A DNA stretch of 5,416 nucleotides from Methanobacteriota archaeon (lineage in GTDB: Archaea > Thermoplasmatota > Poseidoniia > MGIII > CG-Epi1). A model generated the notes under the pieces. That model did not search any database. It was not told the DNA's origin and saw only the letters and a list, made by a program, of their open reading frames with translations. The position numbers and the translations under genes were made by a program. This document shows positions 1 through 4,791 of this stretch, piece after piece (positions within the stretch are counted from its first letter, which is position 1; each line of letters begins with the position of its first letter). Where the stretch lies: assembly GCA_014240055.1 (NCBI GenBank), contig JAAZXP010000059.1:1-5416 (forward strand). Reading direction: 5' to 3'.

Positions 1-19
1 CTCAAAGAGAGAGAAATGA
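1..19 (+). CDS. Possible 3' end of an upstream gene (partial)
   Basis: Reading from base 2, the frame gives Ser-Lys-Arg-Glu-Lys followed by TGA at 17-19, which overlaps the ndk ATG at 16-18 as ATGA. Such 4-nt overlaps are common between translationally coupled archaeal genes. In many archaea ndk follows ribosomal protein genes (rps28e, rpl24e), and a Lys/Arg-rich tail would suit one of these. Only five codons are visible and the next frame also stops nearby (TAA at 21-23), so the identity and even the existence of this gene are inference. Confidence 0.3.
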
Positions 20-468
20 GTAAAGAAGTAACCTATGTTATGGTTAAGCCAGATGGCGTACAACGAGGCTTAGTTGGTGAAATAGTTCAGAGATTTGAAA
101 GAAAAGGTTTACAGTTAGTTGGACTTAAACAGGTTGTACCAAGCGAAGAAATAGCTCGTAAACATTATGCAGTACATTCTGAAAGGCCTTTTTTCCCAGG
201 TTTAATTAAATTCATTACAAGCGGACCAGTAATCTGTATGGCTTGGTCAGGACTAGATGCAATTAGTGTTGCTAGAAATTTAATAGGATCTACAAATGGC
301 CGTGAAGCAGTACCAGGAACAATTCGTGGAGACTTTGGAATGGATATTGGTTATAATATGATACATGGTTCTGATGCGCCTGAAACTGCTGAATTCGAGC
401 TTGGATTATGGTTTTCAGAAGGGCTTAATGAATGGACTCAAGATAGCTTATCTTGGACCTATGAATAA
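16..468 (+). CDS. ndk: Nucleoside diphosphate kinase
   Basis: This enzyme transfers the gamma-phosphate from ATP to nucleoside diphosphates through a phosphohistidine, balancing cytosolic (d)NTP pools. The 150-residue length is normal for the family. Visible hallmarks are the N-terminal KPDGVQRGLVG segment (Lys11), Tyr51 in the KHY motif, Arg87, the GSTN turn (Thr93), GTIRGDF with Arg104, and the active-site NMIHGSD with catalytic His117 preceded by Asn114. The C-terminus (LWFSEGLNEW and final W-T-Y-E) resembles archaeal NDKs such as the haloarchaeal ones more than short bacterial forms. The ATG at 16 matches the family N-terminus; only a weak purine-rich stretch precedes it. A 93-nt gap containing a new promoter-like element separates it from purQ, so it probably belongs to an upstream unit. 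Confidence 0.97.
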   Translation: MSKEVTYVMVKPDGVQRGLVGEIVQRFERKGLQLVGLKQVVPSEEIARKHYAVHSERPFFPGLIKFITSGPVICMAWSGLDAISVARNLIGSTNGREAVPGTIRGDFGMDIGYNMIHGSDAPETAEFELGLWFSEGLNEWTQDSLSWTYE

Positions 469-531
469 TCTCTTAATACTTTAATAAAACAATTTTAACG
501 GTCCTTTGTCTTAAGATAGTATAGGTCATAG

Positions 532-538
532 TTTTAAT
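532..538 (+). promoter_or_regulatory. TATA-like box for purQ
   Basis: TTTTAAT lies about 26 nt (box centre to ATG) upstream of the purQ start, the distance expected between an archaeal TATA box and the transcription start. No purine-rich ribosome site precedes the ATG, so a leaderless mRNA starting at or near 562 is likely. The same sequence at the same distance occurs before the fumarase gene. A weaker alternative, TAGTATA at 517-523, would put the start near 546. Confidence 0.55.
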
Positions 539-561
539 CCCGTTTCTTATGGCAAAAAATC

Positions 562-1386
562 ATGCCAAATCCGTCAGACCTTAAAGTGGGTGTTATCCGA
601 ATAGAGGGGACAAATTGTGAAGATGAATCTGCAGCAGCTTTTTCGTCATTAGGGTGCAATTCTGAAAAAGTACATCTCAAACAGTTATTGGGAGAAGTTG
701 AAGAATCTAGTCGTAGAAATATAATGGATTATGACGCCTTATATTTTCCCGGAGGATTTAGTTCAGGCGATTACATTCGTGCTGGAGCAATCTTTGCAGC
801 TCGTATAAAATCAGGTCTTAAATCTCAACTCGATGAGTTTATAAAAGAAGGAAGGCCTGTTTTGGGCATTTGCAATGGTTTTCAGATTTTAGTAGAATTA
901 GGTGCATTACCAGGTATAGATTCAGGTATTAGTATTGTTCCAAATGCAGTGCTCCATACAAATGATTCCAACCGTTTTGAGGCTAGGCATGTCCATCTTC
1001 GCGTAGAGAATAATTCTCAAAGTTTTTTCACAAATAAATATGAAACAAACCAAGTTTTGTCAATTCCTAATGCACACGCTGAAGGCAAATTGATGATGAG
1101 TGAAGAAAAATTTGATGAATTGAAAACTAACAATCAAATTGCATTCAGATATTGTGATAATGAAGGTAATTTAGAACCGGGTTATCCTTGGAATCCTAAT
1201 GGAGCTGCTTATGATATTGCAGGAATTACGAATTCTCAAGGTAATGTACTAGGTATGATGCCTCATCCAGAACGTGTTTTTCATGGTTGGCAACATGCAG
1301 ATTGGACTTCATCTGGATTAGATCCTTCAGGTCCCGGAGACGGTCGAGCTCTATTCGAAGGGGTTGTTGATTTTCTTTGCCAGTAG
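562..1386 (+). CDS. purQ: Phosphoribosylformylglycinamidine synthase, glutaminase subunit PurQ
   Basis: PurQ hydrolyses glutamine and channels ammonia to PurL for conversion of FGAR to FGAM, step four of de novo purine synthesis; it acts in a cytosolic complex with PurL and PurS. The class I glutamine amidotransferase fold is clear: N-terminal VGVIRIEGTNCE (9-20), FPGGFSSGDYIRAGA (62-76), nucleophile-elbow GICNGFQ with Cys104, NRFEARHVHLRVE (137-149) and MPHPERVF with His235 and Glu237 completing the triad. At 274 residues it is longer than Bacillus-type PurQ (about 227) and matches the longer archaeal form. The ATG at 562 is the only candidate: an in-frame TAA lies at 535-537 with no start between. 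Its last 10 nt overlap the phosphatase gene. purL and purS are not in the window. Confidence 0.95.
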   Translation: MPNPSDLKVGVIRIEGTNCEDESAAAFSSLGCNSEKVHLKQLLGEVEESSRRNIMDYDALYFPGGFSSGDYIRAGAIFAARIKSGLKSQLDEFIKEGRPVLGICNGFQILVELGALPGIDSGISIVPNAVLHTNDSNRFEARHVHLRVENNSQSFFTNKYETNQVLSIPNAHAEGKLMMSEEKFDELKTNNQIAFRYCDNEGNLEPGYPWNPNGAAYDIAGITNSQGNVLGMMPHPERVFHGWQHADWTSSGLDPSGPGDGRALFEGVVDFLCQ

Positions 1387-2165
1387 ATGATTTAGAAGTA
1401 GCAATTAAGGCAGCTATTCGGGCTTCAGAAATTATAGCTGAAAGTTATGGTAATTTTAAACAATTAGATTTCAAATCAGATATTGATGTTGTAACTGAAG
1501 TAGATTTCAAATGTGAGGAAGCAATAACTAAGATATTGCAGGAAGAAACACCAGATTATGGAATAATTGCTGAAGAAGGAACTAGTTTTCCAGGCGAGAA
1601 AGTTTGGATAGTAGATCCTTTAGATGGGACTATTAATTTTTCACATTCCTTTCCTCTTTTTGGGCCTTCAATTGGTTTGTGTAAAGGTAATGAAGTCTTA
1701 GTGGGTGTTATTGCAGATCCAATACGTGAAGAATTATTTTATGCTACCAAAGGTAATGGGGCTTTTTTGAATGATTTATATAACAAAGGAGAACCTAAAC
1801 GATTATCAGTTTCAGATACTAAAGTTATGAAGCAAGCAATTGTTGCTTCAAGTCTCCCCTATAATCGAGACGATGAATATTATCAAAAGATGGGTCGCAA
1901 TTTTATAGCTTTAGAAAAGGAAATCCAATCAACAAGAAAATTAGGTATGGCTGCGCTAACTATGGCATATATTGCAGCAGGCAGGTTAGAGGGATATATT
2001 GTATCAGGTGCAAAATCATGGGATATGGCTGGCGGAATAGCAATATTAGAAGAAGCAGGTGGAAAAATTACAAACTATAAGGGTGAACCTTATACTTTAG
2101 ACACATTTGAATGGCTTGCTTCCAATGGGCATTTGCATGATAATTTTGTGGACATATACAAATAA
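1377..2165 (+). CDS. Inositol monophosphatase-family phosphatase
   Basis: This is a Mg2+-dependent sugar/inositol phosphatase of the IMPase superfamily, 262 residues, cytosolic. Motifs in order: KSDIDVVTEVD (33-43), metal-binding AEEG (Glu66-Glu67), WIVDPLDGTINF with Asp80, Asp83 and Thr85, and the C-terminal WDMAGGIAILEEAGG with Asp216, the third metal ligand. Archaeal members often hydrolyse both inositol-1-phosphate and fructose-1,6-bisphosphate, so the physiological substrate cannot be decided here (SuhB-like, dual FBPase/IMPase, or another phosphate ester). The start is TTG at 1377: an in-frame TGA at 1368-1370 leaves no earlier option and no ATG lies in frame near the conserved N-terminus. 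The start overlaps the last codons of purQ by 10 nt, so translation is probably coupled; AAGGGG at 1358-1363 is rather distant for a ribosome site. Confidence 0.92.
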   Translation: MPVDDLEVAIKAAIRASEIIAESYGNFKQLDFKSDIDVVTEVDFKCEEAITKILQEETPDYGIIAEEGTSFPGEKVWIVDPLDGTINFSHSFPLFGPSIGLCKGNEVLVGVIADPIREELFYATKGNGAFLNDLYNKGEPKRLSVSDTKVMKQAIVASSLPYNRDDEYYQKMGRNFIALEKEIQSTRKLGMAALTMAYIAAGRLEGYIVSGAKSWDMAGGIAILEEAGGKITNYKGEPYTLDTFEWLASNGHLHDNFVDIYK

Positions 2166-2184
2166 TTAATTTAGCCAGTTCTTT

Positions 2185-2190
2185 GGAGGG
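2185..2190 (+). promoter_or_regulatory. Shine-Dalgarno site of the aldo/keto reductase gene
   Basis: GGAGGG ends only 2 nt before the ATG at 2193. It is the strongest Shine-Dalgarno match in the window, though unusually close to the start. It contrasts with the apparently leaderless purQ and fumarase genes and supports this gene being an internal operon member translated from a longer mRNA. Confidence 0.65.
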
Positions 2191-2192
2191 TT

Positions 2193-3029
2193 ATGACAGA
2201 TCAGTTGTATAAGACTATGAATGATGGACATAAGATTCCAGTTGTAGGTTTAGGTACTTGGAAATCAGAGCCCGGTGATTCTACATATAATGCCGTTTTA
2301 GCTTCAATTAATGCAGGATACAGACATATTGACACTGCAAGAGCTTATGATAATGAATCAGATGTCGGAAGGGCAGTTAACGACGCAGAAGTTCCACGTG
2401 ATGATTTGTTTATTACAACCAAATTATGGAATAAAGATCAAGGTTACCAAACAGCACTTGAGGCCTGTGAAAAAAGTCTGGCAAGATTAGATTGTGATTA
2501 CATTGATCTTTACCTTATACATTGGCCATTGAAAGAGCTAAGAAATGATTCTTGGAGGGCATTTATTGAATTGCAAGAAAAAGGACTTTGCAAATCTATA
2601 GGTGTAAGCAACTTTACTATTGACAATTTGAAAGAATTAGAGGCAAAGTATGGTATTTTACCTGCAATTAATCAAGTGGAATTCCATCCATACCACTATC
2701 AAAAAGAATTATTGGAGTATTGTAATTTTAAAAATATAATAATTGAAGCTTACAGTCCTTTAGTTCATGCCAAGCGAATGGATGAGCCACGTTTAGTTGC
2801 AATTTCAGATGAGTTAAGTAAAACTCCGGCCCAAGTTTTGATTAGATGGGCAATGCAAAGAGGGATGGTTGTCCTTCCTAAATCTGTTAATCAAAATAGA
2901 ATTATAGAAAATTTCGCAGTTTTTGATTTTGAAATCTCAGATTCACTCATGAAAAGGTTAGATGATTTGGATGAAAGGTTTGTAACTTGTTGGGATCCGC
3001 ATAATCCACCTCCTTACGCGCCAGTTTAG
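2193..3029 (+). CDS. Aldo/keto reductase (2,5-diketogluconate reductase-like)
   Basis: This is a soluble NAD(P)H-dependent oxidoreductase reducing aldehydes or ketones to alcohols; 278 residues forming a TIM barrel, typical of the compact AKR5-like group. All four catalytic residues are present: Asp47 (GYRHIDTA), Tyr52, Lys77 (ITTKLWN) and His110 (YLIHWP). Family blocks GLGTWKS (19-25), IGVSNF (136-141), NQVEFHPY (160-167) and the cofactor-binding LPKSVNQNRIIEN (228-240) follow in order. The substrate cannot be read from sequence; the likely role is detoxifying reactive carbonyls or reducing sugar-derived carbonyls. It lies 27 nt after the phosphatase gene and probably shares the purQ transcript. 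The C-terminus (CWDPHNPPPYAPV) is proline-rich and not a pattern I associate with a specific AKR subgroup. Bacterial origin by transfer is possible but untested. Confidence 0.93.
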   Translation: MTDQLYKTMNDGHKIPVVGLGTWKSEPGDSTYNAVLASINAGYRHIDTARAYDNESDVGRAVNDAEVPRDDLFITTKLWNKDQGYQTALEACEKSLARLDCDYIDLYLIHWPLKELRNDSWRAFIELQEKGLCKSIGVSNFTIDNLKELEAKYGILPAINQVEFHPYHYQKELLEYCNFKNIIIEAYSPLVHAKRMDEPRLVAISDELSKTPAQVLIRWAMQRGMVVLPKSVNQNRIIENFAVFDFEISDSLMKRLDDLDERFVTCWDPHNPPPYAPV

Positions 3030-3050
3030 GCTGACAAATAACTAAAATTT

Positions 3051-3083
3051 CACTTAAGGGGGTAATTCTTGTCGTATTAAGTG
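3051..3083 (+). repeat. Inverted repeat CACTTAA...TTAAGTG upstream of the fumarase operators
   Basis: CACTTAA (3051-3057) and its exact reverse complement TTAAGTG (3077-3083) flank a 19-nt spacer rich in G at its 5' side. The right arm abuts the first 15-bp palindrome. It could be a weak hairpin ending the reductase transcript, since it starts 22 nt after that stop codon, or a further protein-binding site. There is no U-tract directly after it, so a terminator role is doubtful. Confidence 0.4.
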
Positions 3084-3115
3084 TATGCAAAATGCATATT
3101 TATGCAAAATGCATA
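3084..3115 (+). promoter_or_regulatory. Tandem palindromic operators upstream of the fumarase gene
   Basis: Two identical 15-bp sequences, TATGCAAAATGCATA, lie at 3084-3098 and 3101-3115, separated by TT. Each is a perfect inverted repeat of TATGCA and TGCATA around AAA. Because TGCATA and TATGCA also pair across the TT, the block contains four alternating half-sites starting at 3084, 3093, 3101 and 3110, about one every 8-9 bp; palindrome centres (3091, 3108) are 17 bp apart. The second copy ends one or two bases before the TATA-like box, over the expected TFB recognition element, so a bound protein would most simply repress. Closely spaced short half-sites suit ribbon-helix-helix regulators such as MetJ or CopG. 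The fumarase ORF just downstream begins with such a domain, making autoregulation the leading inference. Confidence 0.8.
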
Positions 3116-3116
3116 C

Positions 3117-3125
3117 TTTTTAATA
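3117..3125 (+). promoter_or_regulatory. TATA-like box for the fumarase gene
   Basis: TTTTTAATA is centred about 26 nt before the ATG at 3148, matching archaeal TATA spacing for a leaderless transcript. No Shine-Dalgarno-like sequence precedes that ATG (the intervening stretch is pyrimidine-rich, then CGATAAT). An alternative AT-rich core, TATTTAT at 3097-3103 between the two operator palindromes, would start transcription near 3126. Confidence 0.6.
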
Positions 3126-3147
3126 CTCTTTTCTTCATAACGATAAT

Positions 3148-4791
3148 ATGGCAAAAGAGACCTATACTTCTATAAGAGTTACTAAAAATGTTAGAAATAG
3201 CCTTCAAGATTACGTTGAAGCCTGTTATTCAGATCTTTCAATCAATTCTATGCTGAAGGTTCACATGGAAAATTTGCAAGAAGGGCATGTTAGGTTTCCA
3301 AAGTATGGAATCTATGAGTGTCCTGAAAGCAGAAAAGCGAAGTTAAGGAAGGCAATTAATTCCAAATCTGGTAAATCAGTAGGAAACTCAATGTCCTTGA
3401 CAGGAAGTCTTCCTGCAGATCCATATACTAGAACTGAATCAGACACAATGGGGCAAATGGAAGTCCCTGAATCTGCACTTTGGGGTGCTAGTACCCAGAG
3501 AGCTGTTCTCAATTTTCCAGTTAGTGGATTTAGAATGTCGCGTTCATTCATAAGGGCGCTCGGTTACATCAAAGCAGGTGCAGCAGAAGCTAATGTTGAA
3601 TTAGGTGTTATTACAAAAGAAATGAAGAATGCTATAGTGGATGCTGCATTGAAAGTGGCAAATGGCGAATATGATGATCATTTTCCAGTAGATGTCTTCC
3701 AAACAGGTTCAGGCACCTCAACAAATATGAATGCGAATGAAGTTATAGCTAATTTATCTTCTAAAGATTCTGGTTTAGAGATCCATCCAAATGATCATGT
3801 AAATCAAGGTCAGTCTTCGAATGATGTTATTCCTTCAGCAATCCATCTTTCAGCTCTTTTAGATATCGAAGAGTCTCTATGTCCTTCTTTAATTAGTCTT
3901 CAAAAAGCTTTAGAAAAAAAATCCGAAGAATTTATGCCAATCATAAAAACTGGCCGAACACATTTAATGGATGCAACACCTATTAGATTAGGCCAAGAAT
4001 TCCAAGGCTATGCTGGTTTAATTGAGCGTTCTTTAGATAGATTGCTCCTCATTAAAGATGAATTATCTCTCTTGGCATTAGGAGGTACTGCAGTTGGTAC
4101 TGGAGTAAATACACATTCCAAGTTCTCAATGCTTGCTTGTCAGCATATTTCTCAATTATCGGGAGTGGAAGTTTATGAGACAGACAATCACTTCATGGCT
4201 CAATCTACATTAGACGGAGCGTTAACAACGAGTTCAGCATTACGCGGTCTTGCAGTTAATATGCAAAAAATAGCGAATGATCTTCGTTGGCTAGGGTCTG
4301 GCCCTCGTGCAGGTTTAGGAGAAATTGCATTACCTGCAGTTCAACCGGGTTCATCCATTATGCCAGGTAAGGTCAATCCAGTAATTCCTGAGGCTGTAAT
4401 TCAGGCAGCTTCTCAAGTTGTAGCTTGTGATGCAGCTTTGGTGCAAGGTGCTCAAGGTGGTTATTTCGAATTAAATACAATGATGCCTTTTGTTGCCCAT
4501 AATCTTCTTCAAGCAATATCCTTATTGACTAATTCTTCACAAATCTTTGTAGATAAGTGCATACAAGGTATTGAAGCTACTGAAAAAGGTCCTGAATTGT
4601 TAATGACTGGCTTAATGTTAGCTACGACTCTTGCTCCAGTAATAGGATACGAAAAAGCAACAAAGATTGCTAAGGAAGCTCATGCTTCTGGTCAAACTGT
4701 ATTAGAAACTGCATTAGATTTAACTGACCTTTCTGAAACAGAGCTATTAGAAATTCTTAATCCCGAAAAGATGGTTCAACCTCAAGCCTAG
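3148..4791 (+). CDS. fumC: Class II fumarate hydratase with N-terminal ribbon-helix-helix-like domain
   Basis: The enzyme reversibly hydrates fumarate to L-malate in the TCA cycle; the class II family forms cytosolic homotetramers without an iron-sulfur cluster. The fumarase part starts near residue 92 (ESDTMGQMEVP, LWGASTQRAVLNFP) and shows TGSGTSTNMNANEVI (186-200), HPNDHVNQGQSSND (213-226), TGRTHLMDATP (268-278) with the general-base-region His272, and the signature GSSIMPGKVNP (401-411) with Ser402, Lys408 and Asn410. The following VIPEAV and ELN blocks resemble actinobacterial-type fumarases more than aspartases, though aspartate ammonia-lyase cannot be fully excluded. At 547 residues it is about 80-90 longer than usual. 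Residues 5-46 read as ribbon-helix-helix: strand TYTSIRVT, helix KNVRNSLQDYVEAC, turn, helix SINSMLKVHMENL; residues 47-91 are a basic, Ser-rich linker. The frame is open throughout. The TATA spacing supports the start at 3148, while Met82 (3391) is an alternative internal start. fumC is confident; the RHH call is moderate. Confidence 0.9.
   Translation: MAKETYTSIRVTKNVRNSLQDYVEACYSDLSINSMLKVHMENLQEGHVRFPKYGIYECPESRKAKLRKAINSKSGKSVGNSMSLTGSLPADPYTRTESDTMGQMEVPESALWGASTQRAVLNFPVSGFRMSRSFIRALGYIKAGAAEANVELGVITKEMKNAIVDAALKVANGEYDDHFPVDVFQTGSGTSTNMNANEVIANLSSKDSGLEIHPNDHVNQGQSSNDVIPSAIHLSALLDIEESLCPSLISLQKALEKKSEEFMPIIKTGRTHLMDATPIRLGQEFQGYAGLIERSLDRLLLIKDELSLLALGGTAVGTGVNTHSKFSMLACQHISQLSGVEVYETDNHFMAQSTLDGALTTSSALRGLAVNMQKIANDLRWLGSGPRAGLGEIALPAVQPGSSIMPGKVNPVIPEAVIQAASQVVACDAALVQGAQGGYFELNTMMPFVAHNLLQAISLLTNSSQIFVDKCIQGIEATEKGPELLMTGLMLATTLAPVIGYEKATKIAKEAHASGQTVLETALDLTDLSETELLEILNPEKMVQPQA
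3381..3393 (+). promoter_or_regulatory. Possible internal translation start of the fumarase gene
   Basis: AGGA (3381-3384) lies 6 nt before an in-frame ATG at 3391 (Met82). Starting here gives a protein of 466 residues, close to normal class II fumarase length, lacking the ribbon-helix-helix segment. The site is a short Shine-Dalgarno match and could be chance. It would nevertheless allow one gene to make both a DNA-binding and a purely catalytic form. Confidence 0.3.
4788..4791 (+). other. Shared CTAG holding both convergent stop codons
   Basis: The fumarase stop TAG is 4789-4791 and the acetyl-CoA synthetase stop, read on the other strand, is TAG at 4790-4788. The palindrome CTAG therefore ends both genes, which overlap by 4 bp with no intergenic space for separate terminators. 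Both transcripts must run into the opposing gene. Confidence 0.9.

Noticed and set aside
469..531. Search for a terminator or small RNA after ndk
   Set aside because: Only short T-runs and no convincing stem-loop are visible; archaeal termination can use such T-runs, but nothing specific can be supported.
549..584. Eleven-codon frame (MAKNHAKSVRP) overlapping the purQ start
   Set aside because: No ribosome site and no similarity to known leader peptides; the favoured TATA box would start transcription downstream of its ATG. It could matter only if the weaker box at 517-523 is used.
3312..3551. Antisense open frame of 79 codons within fumC
   Set aside because: It lies opposite the linker and conserved start of the fumarase, has no recognisable motifs or ribosome site, and is best explained as a shadow of the coding strand.
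3148..4791. Aspartate ammonia-lyase as the identity of the lyase
   Set aside because: The VIPEA block after the signature is shared with aspartases, but the overall motif set (LWGASTQRAVLNFP, DVFQTGSGTSTNMN, GRTHLMDATP, GSGPRAGLGEI) fits actinobacterial-type class II fumarases better.
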